Assembly (NCBI GenBank): GCA_017453465.1
Contig: JAFTEV010000101.1
Span: 1-52,605, forward strand
Source of the DNA: Bacteroidaceae bacterium
Lineage (GTDB): Bacteria > Bacteroidota > Bacteroidia > Bacteroidales > Bacteroidaceae
Length of the DNA: 52,605 nt
Reading direction: 5' to 3'
The notes under the pieces are model-generated. The model ran no database searches and was not told the origin of the DNA. It saw only the letters and a program-made list of their open reading frames with translations. Shown here in pieces: positions 7,429-16,325 of the stretch (positions are counted from its first letter, which is position 1; each line of letters starts with the position of its first letter). A program made the position numbers and the translations under genes.

Positions 7429-7492
7429 CGCGTAGGCAATGCTTCGCTCCCGCGTAGGCAATTGTCTGGGGTTGATTGCCTACGCGAGCGCG
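7429..7492. repeat. Short direct and inverted repeats of CGCGTAGGCAAT
   Basis: CGCGTAGGCAAT occurs at 7429-7440 and again exactly 22 bp later at 7451-7462. Its reverse complement ATTGCCTACGCG lies at 7475-7486. The stretch 7475-7492 matches 81-98 at 16 of 18 positions, so the motif is dispersed. The flanks 7262-7428 hold nothing recognisable. Confidence 0.8.
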
Positions 7493-7677
7493 TCCCTTTG
7501 CTAACACCGCTTAAGATTATTCTCTATGCGGAACCATCATACAAGAAAGTCGGAGTGGAAGTGCAATATGGCAAATCGGAAAAGAAAAAGTACAACGAAA
7601 TAGATGATTTTGGGACGAAATGTGGGCTTTACGGCGTTAATCTTCTGAAAACATTCGGTAATTTCGATGATTCTGTG
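7493..7677. other. Gap with a possible decayed coding remnant
   Basis: Plus-strand codons from about 7510 to 7674 read KIILYAEPSYKKVGVEV...EKKKYNEIDDFGTKCGLYGVNLLKTFGNF, a plausible protein-like composition. It has no start codon of its own except inside the repeat at 7417-7470, and its frame runs over the promoter and start of the AraC gene. I regard it as a remnant or chance ORF with no recognisable function. Confidence 0.25.
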
Positions 7678-7685
7678 TACATTTG
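7678..7685 (+). promoter_or_regulatory. -7 box of the AraC-uxaA unit
   Basis: TACATTTG 20 bp upstream of the ATG at 7706. Confidence 0.75.
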
Positions 7686-7705
7686 CAGAAATTTAACCTT
7701 GCTAT

Positions 7706-8623
7706 ATGACCATGAACCAATCGAATGTACTTCGCGTGGACTTTTCCAACTTCCCGGCGGATGAGCGTTTTGCCCAGATTCCTGGTAAATTGTTTTTGGC
7801 TGACAACTTCGACGAGAAGGACTCGGAGGGTTTTCGGCGCGGACGGTCGGTCAATAAGACGGTGCAGGTGAAGATGTGTGTGTGTTTCACTTGTCTGGCT
7901 GGCGAACTGCAAGTAGAGGTGGACCACAAGCTCCTCACTGCCATTGCGGGGCAGACCCTGATGGTGCTGCCCGGCAGTTTTTTGCGCTACGTCGGCCAGT
8001 CGTCCAATGCCAAGGTAGTGTTCATGGCCATTGCGCCAGAGTTTGTGGACTACTCCAAGGACGTGCGTCTGGGCATTGAGTTTGGCGAAGTGGTGAGGAA
8101 CCGGGGCGTGTTTGCGGTGCCGCCTTTCGAGATTGAAGAGTTCCTGTCGCTCTATAAGATGCTGAAGCGGAAGCTCTATGACCCAGACTTTGTGTTTAAG
8201 GAGGAGGTGGCCCGCTGTGTTCTGTCCATTCTGGAGAGCAACGTGTTCAGCGAGTTTTTGCGGTATAAGAAGAGCGATGAACGAAAAGAGCATCAGCTGA
8301 CGCGCAAGGACGAGTTGTTCAAGCTCTATGTGGACGAGGTCAAGAAGCACTTCGTCGAGCAGCGCACGGTGGCGTTCTATGCCAGGCAACTCTGTGTGAC
8401 ACCGAAATACCTCTCCACGGTCATCCACGAGGTGACGGGTCGTCACGCCATCGACTTCATTACGATGTTTGTCATCAACGAATGCAAGGCGTTGCTGCAC
8501 ATCGACGGCATTTCCATCAAGGAGGTGTGCAACCGGATGAACTTCCCCAATCAGTCGTTTTTTGCAAAGTATTTCAAACAGCATACCGGCATGACTCCCA
8601 AGGAGTACAAGCGTATGCTCTGA
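7706..8623 (+). CDS. AraC family transcriptional regulator
   Basis: A 305-aa one-component regulator. Residues 1-190 form a beta-rich sensor region of cupin type with no clear relative. Residues 200-305 form the AraC/XylS double helix-turn-helix, with VAFYARQLCVTPKYLSTVIHEVTG as the first HTH and SIKEVCNRMNFPNQSFFAKYFKQHTGMTPKEYKRM as the second, the family signature. It lies 40 bp upstream of altronate dehydratase on the same strand, with no terminator between. It is therefore the likely regulator of that gene, responding to a hexuronate or its breakdown product (inferred from position). Confidence 0.93.
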   Translation: MTMNQSNVLRVDFSNFPADERFAQIPGKLFLADNFDEKDSEGFRRGRSVNKTVQVKMCVCFTCLAGELQVEVDHKLLTAIAGQTLMVLPGSFLRYVGQSSNAKVVFMAIAPEFVDYSKDVRLGIEFGEVVRNRGVFAVPPFEIEEFLSLYKMLKRKLYDPDFVFKEEVARCVLSILESNVFSEFLRYKKSDERKEHQLTRKDELFKLYVDEVKKHFVEQRTVAFYARQLCVTPKYLSTVIHEVTGRHAIDFITMFVINECKALLHIDGISIKEVCNRMNFPNQSFFAKYFKQHTGMTPKEYKRML

Positions 8624-8663
8624 GTGCGTGATACATATAAAACTTAACTTTTAACCGTACATA

Positions 8664-10178
8664 ATGAAGACCATTAAAATCAATCCTGCGGACAATGTGG
8701 CTGTGGCCATTGAACCGCTGAAAGCTGGCGAAACCCTCACGGTGGAGGGTCAGCAAGTTACGACCACAGGCGATGTGCCTGCCGGACACAAGATTCTGCT
8801 CTACGACCTGCGGGCTGGCGAGAACGTCGTGAAGTATGGCTATCCCATTGGCCATCTGAAGGAAGACCACCAGGCGGGTGACTTCATCTGCGATGCCAAC
8901 ATCAAGACCAACTTGGCTGGGCTGCTCGACTACCAGTACGAGCCTGTGCCGGCGGCGGCTCTGACCAATCCGGCCTACGCCGAATGGTTCCCCAAGGAGC
9001 AGCTCACCTTCAAGGGCTACCGCCGCAAGAATGGCGACGTGGGCATACGCAACGAAGTGTGGATTGTTCCCACAGTGGGCTGTGTCAACGGCATTGTGAA
9101 TCAGCTGAAGAACCAGCTGGAGCGCGAAGTGGGTGTGGGTCCCGACAAACTCCGCATTGTGGCCTATCCGCACAACTACGGCTGTAGCCAGCTGAGTGAA
9201 GACCACGAGAACACGCGGCTCATCCTGCGCGACCTGGTGCTCCATCCCAATGCCGGTGCCGTGCTGGTCGTTGGACTGGGCTGCGAGAACAATCAGCCCG
9301 ACAAGTTTGAGGAACTGCTGGGCGACTATGACCACGAGCGCATCCGCTTCATGGTGGCCCAGAAGGTGCAGGGCGACGAGGTGGAGGAGGGTATGCGCAT
9401 CTTACGCGAACTCTATGCACTGGCCTCGAAGGACGAGCGCACCGATGTTCCGCTGAGCGAACTCCGTGTGGGACTGAAGTGCGGAGGCTCCGACGGCTTC
9501 TCTGGCATTACGGCCAATCCGCTCTTGGGCGTGTTCTCCGACTTCATCGTCAGTCAGGGCGGTACGACCGTGCTCACCGAGGTGCCCGAAATGTTTGGTG
9601 CGGAGACCATCCTGATGAATCGCTGCAAGACTCCCGAACTGTTTGGCCAGACCGTCAAACTGGTCAACGACTTCAAGCAATACTTCCTCAGCCACGGCGA
9701 ACCCGTGGGCGAGAATCCCTCGCCGGGCAACAAGGCAGGCGGCATCTCTACGCTGGAGGAGAAAGCCTTGGGTTGCACCCAGAAGTGTGGCAAGAGTGCC
9801 GTCTGCGGAGTGCTGCCCTACGGCGAGCGGCTCCGTGTGAAGGGGCTCAATCTGCTCTCTGCGCCGGGCAACGACCTTGTGGCCAGCACAGCTTTGGCCT
9901 CGTCGGGCTGCCACATTGTGCTCTTCACCACGGGGCGCGGTACGCCTTTCGGCACCTTTGTGCCCACGATGAAGGTCAGCACCAACAGCACACTGGCCCA
10001 GAACAAACCCACGTGGATTGACTTCAACGCTGGTACCATCGTGGAGGGCGAACCCATGCGCGACGTCTTCCACCGCTTCATGCAGAAGGTCATCGCTGTG
10101 GCCAACGGCGAGCCTACTTGGAACGAAAAGAAGAATTATCAGGAGATTGCCATCTTCAAGACTGGCGTGACATTGTAG
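8664..10178 (+). CDS. uxaA: Altronate dehydratase
   Basis: A 504-aa UxaA/GarD family dehydratase, close to the usual length of about 495. It converts D-altronate to 2-keto-3-deoxygluconate in galacturonate degradation. Residues 1-90 are the SAF-type N-terminal domain (KINPADNVAVAIEPLKAGETL...GHKILLYDL). The catalytic domain carries GYRRKNGDVGIRNEVWIVPTVGCVN, GLGCENNQ, LKCGGSDGFSGITANPLLG and the C-terminal FTTGRGTPFG...P. The conserved Cys and His residues for the metal are present. Other hexuronate genes (uxaB, uxaC, kdgK) are not in the window, so the pathway must be completed elsewhere. Confidence 0.95.
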   Translation: MKTIKINPADNVAVAIEPLKAGETLTVEGQQVTTTGDVPAGHKILLYDLRAGENVVKYGYPIGHLKEDHQAGDFICDANIKTNLAGLLDYQYEPVPAAALTNPAYAEWFPKEQLTFKGYRRKNGDVGIRNEVWIVPTVGCVNGIVNQLKNQLEREVGVGPDKLRIVAYPHNYGCSQLSEDHENTRLILRDLVLHPNAGAVLVVGLGCENNQPDKFEELLGDYDHERIRFMVAQKVQGDEVEEGMRILRELYALASKDERTDVPLSELRVGLKCGGSDGFSGITANPLLGVFSDFIVSQGGTTVLTEVPEMFGAETILMNRCKTPELFGQTVKLVNDFKQYFLSHGEPVGENPSPGNKAGGISTLEEKALGCTQKCGKSAVCGVLPYGERLRVKGLNLLSAPGNDLVASTALASSGCHIVLFTTGRGTPFGTFVPTMKVSTNSTLAQNKPTWIDFNAGTIVEGEPMRDVFHRFMQKVIAVANGEPTWNEKKNYQEIAIFKTGVTL

Positions 10179-10226
10179 TTGAGAGTTTATGGTTGAGAGA
10201 CTTCAAACGGTCACTACATAAACAGC

Positions 10227-10265
10227 GGAAGTGCCTCATTTCACAATGAAGCACTTCCATTTTCT
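10227..10265 (+). terminator. Terminator after uxaA
   Basis: GGAAGTGC (10227-10234) pairs with GCACTTCC (10251-10258), extended inward by TCAT/ATGA, and is followed by ATTTTCTTTC. Confidence 0.8.
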
Positions 10266-10320
10266 TTCAATAGGTATTAGTTTTTTTAAGGTAAAAAGAT
10301 TGTATTCAGGATAACTGCCG

Positions 10321-10328
10321 CAAAGATA
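10321..10328 (-). promoter_or_regulatory. Orphan -7 box facing uxaA antisense
   Basis: TATCTTTG on the minus strand, downstream of the nudC stop and pointing at the 3' end of uxaA. No -33 element is clear. No gene follows except a doubtful 34-codon ORF (ATG near 10259). Confidence 0.35.
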
Positions 10329-10385
10329 CAGCATTTTTCAGTGTGGCAGGTTCGGCTTTTCTATGCTTTATAACATGTTTTGCAG

Positions 10386-11189
10386 TTACACCGCCTTGTC
10401 AATCCAGTCGTCAATCAGCCTCCGTGCAATCGACAGCTTGTCGGGGATGGCGGGCAGACAGTCGCGGCTGAACCATGCAGCGCGGCTCAGTTCTTCCTCC
10501 TGCACCTTCAGTTCGCCTCCGGCATAGTCGGCAGTGAAGCCAATCATGATGCCGCAAGGGTAGGGCCAGGGCTGACTGGCAAAGTAGCGGATGTTCTTGA
10601 TGCGCAGGTGGGTCTCCTCCATCACTTCGCGCTGCACACACTCTTCCAGTGTCTCGCCCGTCTCCACGAATCCCGCCACCAGTCCGTACATTTCGGTGCG
10701 GCGGAAGTTGCGTGCGTGCACCAGCAGAATCTGTTCTCTGCCCTCGCTGTCGGTTCGCCGTATGCGCACGATGACAGCAGGCGAAACCTGTGGCCACACC
10801 TCCTTGCCGCAGTGCGTACAGCGTTTGCTGATGACGGTGGCCCGCTCCATGGGTGCGCCGCACACACCGCAATACTGCGTGCCCTTGTCCCAGTAGAGCA
10901 GTTCGTAGGCTTTGCCCGCCATCAGGTAGTCTGCGCGGCTGAGTCGCTGGTACGATTCGCGCAGTCCCACGAAGCTGCCCTCTGCGTCCGCCGGTGTGTT
11001 GATGCTGTAGGCACGCTGAGGGGTGCCGTCCGCGCCAAGCGGAAGTTCCTGAAACTTAGTCCAGGGTTTAATCTCGGTCGGTGGTTCCGCAGAAACGGGC
11101 AACCTGTGTGGGTCTCCATCCGCTGCGGGGCGTTGCAGCAAGATGCTATCTCCGCAGAACACAAACCACCGAATGTTTTCACTTTCCAT
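10386..11189 (-). CDS. nudC: NAD(+)/NADH pyrophosphatase (NudC-type Nudix hydrolase)
   Basis: A 267-aa Nudix enzyme of the NudC subgroup, which hydrolyses NADH or NAD and can remove NAD caps from RNA. Seen in order: a divergent N-terminal domain, a four-Cys zinc ribbon (CGVC ... CTHC, about residues 107-128), the Nudix box GFVETGETLEECVQREVMEE (usual G before the last hydrophobic residue replaced by H), and then the subgroup signature SQPWPYP (SQPWPFP in the classical enzymes). It is monocistronic behind the box at 11212-11219 and convergent with uxaA. Confidence 0.93.
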   Translation of the reverse strand: MESENIRWFVFCGDSILLQRPAADGDPHRLPVSAEPPTEIKPWTKFQELPLGADGTPQRAYSINTPADAEGSFVGLRESYQRLSRADYLMAGKAYELLYWDKGTQYCGVCGAPMERATVISKRCTHCGKEVWPQVSPAVIVRIRRTDSEGREQILLVHARNFRRTEMYGLVAGFVETGETLEECVQREVMEETHLRIKNIRYFASQPWPYPCGIMIGFTADYAGGELKVQEEELSRAAWFSRDCLPAIPDKLSIARRLIDDWIDKAV

Positions 11190-11211
11190 AGACTATCTGA
11201 GAAATTTTCTG

Positions 11212-11219
11212 CAAAAATA
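11212..11219 (-). promoter_or_regulatory. -7 box of nudC
   Basis: TATTTTTG on the minus strand, 22 bp before the nudC ATG. Confidence 0.65.
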
Positions 11220-11283
11220 GCAATTATTTTCATTAAAAACGTTAATGCAATGATGATAAATTGCTTATTCAATTATAAAAAGC

Positions 11284-11291
11284 TAATTTTG
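11284..11291 (+). promoter_or_regulatory. -7 box of the GH25 gene
   Basis: TAATTTTG with TTG about 20 bp upstream; 28 bp before the ATG at 11320. Confidence 0.7.
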
Positions 11292-11319
11292 CATTCAAAT
11301 AGAAGTCCCAAACTGTCCA

Positions 11320-12117
11320 ATGAGAACACGCATCCTTTTGCTCCTGCTGCTCACCTTCCTGCCAATCCTGTCCAGCGCGAAGGACAAGAAGAAAAAAGAG
11401 AAGGTGACTGAAGTCTATGGCCTGGTGTCCCCAGACCCCATGCCCCAACGTCCACGCCCCGAACATCACAACAAGCCCCTGGACCAGCCGCTAATGATTT
11501 ACGACGACGGCAAGGGCACGTGCGGCTTCGACATGAGCCACTATCAGGGACGTGTGGATTGGGATGCGCTGGCTACCGACCCCAATGCCGGCTTCGTCTA
11601 TCTGAAGGCCAGCGAGGGTTCCAGCCTGAAGGACAACATGTATGCCACCTACTACAGCGAGGCACGCCGCGTGGGACTCAAGGTAGGCAGCTATCACTTC
11701 TTCCGTCCCAACTGCACTGCACGCGAGCAGTTTGAGAACTTCCGCAGCGTGCTCCGTGGCCGTCACCAAGACCTCATCCCCATCATCGACGTGGAGGTGC
11801 AGAGCAAGGGTGTCTCCATGTACCTCTTCCAGGAACGCTTGGCCGAACTGCTCCAACTGGTGGAGCGTGAAGTGGGCCGCAAGCCCATGATTTACACGGG
11901 CCAGAAATTCTACAACCGCCACTTCTCCAACAGCCGTTTCCGTGGCAACTATCCCTTCATGATTGCCTGCTACAGCTTCGAGGAACCCGTGCTCTACAAC
12001 AACGACGACTTCCTCATTTGGCAATTCACCGGCTACGGCAAAGCCAAGGGCGTGCGAGGCCACATCGACATCAGCCGCTTTGTGCGAGGCCACAAACTTC
12101 GCGAAATTATGTTCTGA
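11320..12117 (+). CDS. GH25 family lysozyme (exported)
   Basis: A 265-aa glycoside hydrolase family 25 muramidase, expected to cut peptidoglycan between N-acetylmuramic acid and N-acetylglucosamine. A signal peptide covers residues 1-20, followed by a Lys-rich linker. The catalytic domain runs from CGFDMSHYQGRVDWDAL (D71) through KASEG (E99) to the DxE pair in PIIDVEV (D157, E159), and ends WQFTGYGKAKGVRGHIDISRF. It is monocistronic. Bacteroidales GH25 enzymes are thought to act on the organism's own wall or on competitors; nothing here decides between these. Confidence 0.93.
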   Translation: MRTRILLLLLLTFLPILSSAKDKKKKEKVTEVYGLVSPDPMPQRPRPEHHNKPLDQPLMIYDDGKGTCGFDMSHYQGRVDWDALATDPNAGFVYLKASEGSSLKDNMYATYYSEARRVGLKVGSYHFFRPNCTAREQFENFRSVLRGRHQDLIPIIDVEVQSKGVSMYLFQERLAELLQLVEREVGRKPMIYTGQKFYNRHFSNSRFRGNYPFMIACYSFEEPVLYNNDDFLIWQFTGYGKAKGVRGHIDISRFVRGHKLREIMF

Positions 12118-12163
12118 CCGCCGCACAGTTCTCCCACTATTTTCACACTTCATTCCCATCACA

Positions 12164-12273
12164 GCCACACTGCAGTGCCGTCGTTCCGAGACTGTAGTGT
12201 GGCTGTTCTGGGACTGTAGTGCCACTCTTCTGGGACTGTAGTGCCACTCTTCTGGGACTGCAGTGCCACAGCA
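12164..12273. repeat. Five-unit 22-bp palindromic array
   Basis: Five consecutive 22-bp units, each with a TGCA or TGTA dyad centre at 12171, 12193, 12215, 12237 and 12259. Units three and four are identical. The core is GGGACTGTAGTGCCAC, an imperfect palindrome. The array fills the gap between two convergent genes and is related in sequence to 37647-37844 and 49377-49543. Confidence 0.92.
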
Positions 12274-12285
12274 GTGGCAAAACTA

Positions 12286-12320
12286 TCCCCCGACAGTGAG
12301 AGAACTTTGCTGCCGGGGGA
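12286..12320. terminator. GC hairpin between convergent genes
   Basis: TCCCCCG (12286-12292) and CGGGGGA (12314-12320) form a stem. The loop contains GAGAGAACTTTGCTG, a stretch also seen near the arrays at 3755 and 49377. No U-run is present on either side, so terminator function is uncertain. Confidence 0.45.
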
Positions 12321-12325
12321 GGGAT

Positions 12326-14185
12326 TCAAGCTGTCTGCAGTGACTGAATGTACTCAATCAGTTTTTTGTAAAAAGGGGAATGGGCGAGCGTGGCTTGGTT
12401 GCCCAGGATGATAAGTTTCATGCGGGCACGGGTCATAGCCACGTTCATGCGGCGCAGGTCGCCAAGGAAACCTATTTGCCCTTGCTCGTTGCTGCGCACA
12501 AGGGAAATGATGATGATGTCGCGCTCCTGCCCCTGAAAACCATCCACTGTGTTGACGGTGATGGCCTTGCGGAGTTGCTTCAGGCTGGGGTCGGCCTTGA
12601 TGAGGGAGCGGATGTACTGGGTCTGGACGCGGTAGGGGCTGATGATGCCGATGTCGAGCCGCTCGTCGAGGAAGCGGTGAAGGCCGATTTTCTCAATGTA
12701 TGCCTTCAGCGTAGTGATGAGCAGCTGGGCTTCTTCCTTATTGATGCGTCCGTGGTTTTCGCCGATAAATTCTTCCTGGAAGTCGTTGTCAACCCAAGTG
12801 ATGGGCGTGTCGTAGTCCAGGACACCACGGTGCTGCACGCTGGGGTCGCTCTTGAGCCGTCCGCCGTAGAACCAGTCGCTGGAGAACTGCATGATGGCGT
12901 CGTTCATGCGGTACTGCACTTGCAGCAGACTGACGGCCTTGGGCTGATTCTCCACAATGCGCTCCATCAGTGTCTTGCCCAGTCCGCCGCGCAGGGCTTC
13001 GTAGCACTTGATGGTGGGGGGCAACTGCTGGTGGTCGCCCGCCAGAACAACGCGGCTGGCCCGGCGTATGGCAATCCAGCAGGCAGGCTCCAGTGCCTGG
13101 GCTGCTTCGTCAATGAACAGGGTGGAGTAGTGTTGTCCCACCAGTATCTTGTTGGCACTGCCCACGAGGGTACAACTGATGACGCGAGCCTCGTTGAAGA
13201 GGTCTTCGCGGATGCGCATTTCTATCTCGGTGGCACGTTCCCGCAGTCGGGCAATCTTCTGGTGGGTGCTGTCGCCGCCTTTGTGACTTTCGCGCAACTG
13301 GCGGATGGTGTTGCGAATGGCCCACAACTGGGTATATTCGGGGTGCGACTCAAAGCGGCGCTCGTAGGTGAAGGACAGCATCTTGTCGTTCACACGAGTG
13401 GGGTTGCCAATGCGCAAGACGGGCACACCGTGGTCAACGAGCCGCTCGCTGATCCAATCCACAGCCATGTTGCTCTGTGCGCACACCAGCACCTGGGTTT
13501 CACGGCGCAGGGTTTCGTAGATGGCTTCTACCAGCGTGGTGGTTTTGCCTGTGCCCGGAGGCCCATGCACAATCTGCACGTCCTTGGCTCGCAGCACTTC
13601 GTTGACGGCATCCTGCTGTGTGGCGTTGAGCCACGGAAAAGCCATCGGTGCTAATGCACGCTTTGCCGCCGGCTGCTGTCCGCTGAAGATGTCGCGCAGG
13701 TCTGCCAGACGGTTTTTCTGGGCTTTCATCACGGTGTCGAGGGCGTGGAACATGGTGCGGAAGCTGGTCTCGTCGAAGTAGAGCTGCACACCCAGGTCGG
13801 GGGCATTCTGCAGGTCGATGACTGCCTGTGTGCTGGGCAGCGTGCAGACCATGCGGTCGCCATCGACAAAGCTGATGGTCGAAGTGAAAGGATAGTAGGA
13901 AGCCTCCCTTTGTGCCGTTCTGAAAAACTGCACAGGCCGTCCGTACTCAAACAGCGTGTCGATGTCGCTGTCTTCCTCATAGTCCTTGGTGATTTCCACC
14001 ACCAGCTGGTTCAGCGAGTTGTAGTAGCTGCGCCCCACAGTGACGGGATACCAGCAGATGCCACGCCGCAGTTTGCGCTGAATGCCCATCCGTTCCGACT
14101 GGATGCGAAATTCTTCCTTCTCCGCTTCGTATTCCATCGTGAGCAGCTGGTGGAGCTTCTGTATGTAGAGTGTGGATGACTGCAA
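12326..14185 (-). CDS. Superfamily 1 DNA/RNA helicase (UPF1/SMUBP2-like)
   Basis: A protein of up to 619 aa of the UPF1-like SF1B helicases (AAA_11/AAA_12). Motif I is GPPGTGKTTT (208-217), Ia is VLVCAQSNMAVD, II is FIDEAAQALE (DEAA box), III is GDHQQLPPT. The second RecA-like domain contains QYRMNDAIM, VNTVDGFQGQERDIIIIS and RMNVAMTRARM. An OB-like region of about 130 residues precedes motif I. Such enzymes unwind RNA or DNA; the role in Bacteroidales is not established. The first possible codon is TTG 14185. The first ATG in frame is 14137 and could be the true start. It follows the TPR gene by about 35 bp. Confidence 0.9.
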   Translation of the reverse strand: MQSSTLYIQKLHQLLTMEYEAEKEEFRIQSERMGIQRKLRRGICWYPVTVGRSYYNSLNQLVVEITKDYEEDSDIDTLFEYGRPVQFFRTAQREASYYPFTSTISFVDGDRMVCTLPSTQAVIDLQNAPDLGVQLYFDETSFRTMFHALDTVMKAQKNRLADLRDIFSGQQPAAKRALAPMAFPWLNATQQDAVNEVLRAKDVQIVHGPPGTGKTTTLVEAIYETLRRETQVLVCAQSNMAVDWISERLVDHGVPVLRIGNPTRVNDKMLSFTYERRFESHPEYTQLWAIRNTIRQLRESHKGGDSTHQKIARLRERATEIEMRIREDLFNEARVISCTLVGSANKILVGQHYSTLFIDEAAQALEPACWIAIRRASRVVLAGDHQQLPPTIKCYEALRGGLGKTLMERIVENQPKAVSLLQVQYRMNDAIMQFSSDWFYGGRLKSDPSVQHRGVLDYDTPITWVDNDFQEEFIGENHGRINKEEAQLLITTLKAYIEKIGLHRFLDERLDIGIISPYRVQTQYIRSLIKADPSLKQLRKAITVNTVDGFQGQERDIIIISLVRSNEQGQIGFLGDLRRMNVAMTRARMKLIILGNQATLAHSPFYKKLIEYIQSLQTA

Positions 14186-14219
14186 AATTGAACAGTTTTA
14201 CGATTTATGATTTGATAAA

Positions 14220-16325
14220 TTACACATTGAACAGCACGGCATCGAAGTAAAGCTCTGCCACTTGCGGGGTGAGGATGGCGGCCTTGTAGTATGGCTGAGC
14301 CTCCTCATTGAAGTTCTGGGCAAAGGTGGTGGGGCTGTTTAGTTCGGAGTATGCCTTCTTCAGCTGTGCGTAAGCCTTGGTGGGGTTGCCGCCAATGATG
14401 TAGGCCATGCCTCGTGCCAGTGGGGTGTCGAGGAAACTGAGGCTTTTCTCGTACTCCTTATTTAATATAAGACAGGTGCCCAGCAGTCGGCGCACCTTCT
14501 GGGAGTCTGGCTCCAGGTAGTTGGCTTTGTGCAGAATGTCGATGGCATCGGCTGTCTGCCCCGTCTCCTTCAGACACTCGGCCCAGCGCAACAAGTAGCC
14601 TACGTTCTCTGGCTCCATCTGGCAAATCTGTTCGTAGCAGTCCTGGGCCGTGGCATAGTCGCCCTGCATGATGCACACACGCCCCAGGTGGGAGAGTGTC
14701 CACTTGGAGTCGGCCTTGATGCTGTCCGCCCGCTCGTAGTATTTCTGTGCCTCTGCCCACTGTTCGGTCTTTTGGTAGCAGAAACCAATCTTCTGGAAGA
14801 GTTCAGCTGTGTGCTCCTCGGTCTGCATGTAGAGCAGAAACTCGCTGAGAGCCTGTTCGTAGTAGCCTTTGCGCATGAGGAACTCGGCATGCTCCAGCAG
14901 CAGGGGCTTGTTCTCGGTGAGGCTGGGCAGGGCCGGAATGCTTTCGGGGCTGAAGATGTTCTTCTTGCCGTCGGCAAACGGATTGTAGAACTCCGAGCGG
15001 AAACCATAAATATAGAAGAAGCGGTAGAGGTCGAAGATGAAGTGGCGGCTGTATTCCTTCAGCTTCTTCTTGCGGTTGATGGACTTGCTGAGAGCCTCGT
15101 TCAGTTCGTCCTGGTCCAGGTCGGACATCTGGGCTTCCACCTGTGCGGCGATGGACTCAAAGCCCTGCTGCTCCAGTGTGGAAGTGAGCAGACAGAGCGA
15201 ATACTTGTCGCTGTTGCAGAAGGGCGAACCTGCCAGCAGTGCGCGCATGAAGTCGCCGCTCTTGCTGCCAAAGTTCTGCTGCATGTTTTGCAGGGCAATG
15301 TCATCGTCGGTGAAGGGGTAGAACCAGTGGGCCATTTCGCCGAAGAACCTGTAGCCCTTCATCATGGCAAAGGTGGCCATGTAGATGTCCTCGCCCTCCA
15401 GCTGCATCTCCACCATCTCGCGCACCTTCTCCTCGGCCTTGCTGTCGTCGCTGTCGGTGGTCGGAAGCCATTCGGGATTCTCGCCGTTTTCAGACAGCTT
15501 GTTGCCCAGTTCCACCAGCCCCATGCGCTGCTTCATCATGCGGCTGCCCTTCACGATGTTGGGCATGATGTCCTCACGCATCTTGCTCGTAATCTTGTCG
15601 GTCATGGTGCTTATCTGCAACTGCATCAGGATGGTGTAGATGTACTGCGTGAAGGCTTCGTCATCGCTCAGGATGTTCAGTCGGCTGGTGATTTCTGGGT
15701 AGTAGTTCAGCAGTTCGTGGTCTTTGCGCAGCGAGAGCACAATGCCCACCAGTGCGCGCTGCGACACCTCGTTATCTTCGTTGAGGTAGGCATCGAGCAG
15801 TAGCGTGAGTTTCCTTTCGTCGAAAAACTCCATCAGAGCCAATACCACCGCACTGATGAGCACGGCCTTGGCCTTGGGCGGCACTTGGCCGGAGTCCAGC
15901 ATCTGCATGGCCACCTCGTAGTCGCCGTTTTGCCACTGGTCGCTCGTCCAGATGCGGCGGAAGAGCTTCACCATGCAGTCCTCCAGTTCAGCGGGTTCGC
16001 AAGGCACCTCCAGCCGCATGAGCAGATTGCCCAATTCGCTGTCGGAGCGCAGGGTAAGCAGGGCTATGCTGTATCGGCTGTTGGGTTTTTCCTTCAGGTA
16101 CTTGATGCGCCGGATGCGCTGTCCTGTTGCCTGTGCCTGTGTCCAGAGCTGCTGCCCCAGTTGCTTGGCATTGGGGTCTTCCACGCCCTTGACCAGAAAA
16201 CTCAACATATAATAATAGGTGGAACGCATCTGTTCGATGCTTTCGTTCAGCTCCCAGTTGTCGAGTGTCTGTGCCTGAGTTTGCAGATTGTTGATGAATG
16301 TGGAAAGGCTGGGGTTATTGGGCAT
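14220..16325 (-). CDS. TPR-repeat protein of unknown function
   Basis: A 701-aa cytoplasmic protein with no signal peptide. Residues 1-430 are helical and not recognised. From about 480 to 640 there are tetratricopeptide repeats (for example ELFQKIGFCYQKTEQWAEAQKYYERA and HLGRVCIMQGDYATAQDCYEQI). Such repeats are scaffolds for protein contacts. The start overlaps the end of the upstream lipoprotein gene by 11 bp, and the helicase follows in the same direction, so the three genes are probably one unit. I cannot name a function. Confidence 0.8.
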   Translation of the reverse strand: MPNNPSLSTFINNLQTQAQTLDNWELNESIEQMRSTYYYMLSFLVKGVEDPNAKQLGQQLWTQAQATGQRIRRIKYLKEKPNSRYSIALLTLRSDSELGNLLMRLEVPCEPAELEDCMVKLFRRIWTSDQWQNGDYEVAMQMLDSGQVPPKAKAVLISAVVLALMEFFDERKLTLLLDAYLNEDNEVSQRALVGIVLSLRKDHELLNYYPEITSRLNILSDDEAFTQYIYTILMQLQISTMTDKITSKMREDIMPNIVKGSRMMKQRMGLVELGNKLSENGENPEWLPTTDSDDSKAEEKVREMVEMQLEGEDIYMATFAMMKGYRFFGEMAHWFYPFTDDDIALQNMQQNFGSKSGDFMRALLAGSPFCNSDKYSLCLLTSTLEQQGFESIAAQVEAQMSDLDQDELNEALSKSINRKKKLKEYSRHFIFDLYRFFYIYGFRSEFYNPFADGKKNIFSPESIPALPSLTENKPLLLEHAEFLMRKGYYEQALSEFLLYMQTEEHTAELFQKIGFCYQKTEQWAEAQKYYERADSIKADSKWTLSHLGRVCIMQGDYATAQDCYEQICQMEPENVGYLLRWAECLKETGQTADAIDILHKANYLEPDSQKVRRLLGTCLILNKEYEKSLSFLDTPLARGMAYIIGGNPTKAYAQLKKAYSELNSPTTFAQNFNEEAQPYYKAAILTPQVAELYFDAVLFNV

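Noticed and set aside
7417-7764. 115-codon ORF before the AraC gene
   Set aside because: It starts inside a repeat and runs over the AraC promoter and start codon; only the middle part looks protein-like, so it is listed as a possible remnant, not a gene.
12380-13654. 424-codon plus-strand ORF, and similarly 14529-15803
   Set aside because: Antisense shadows of the helicase and the TPR gene.
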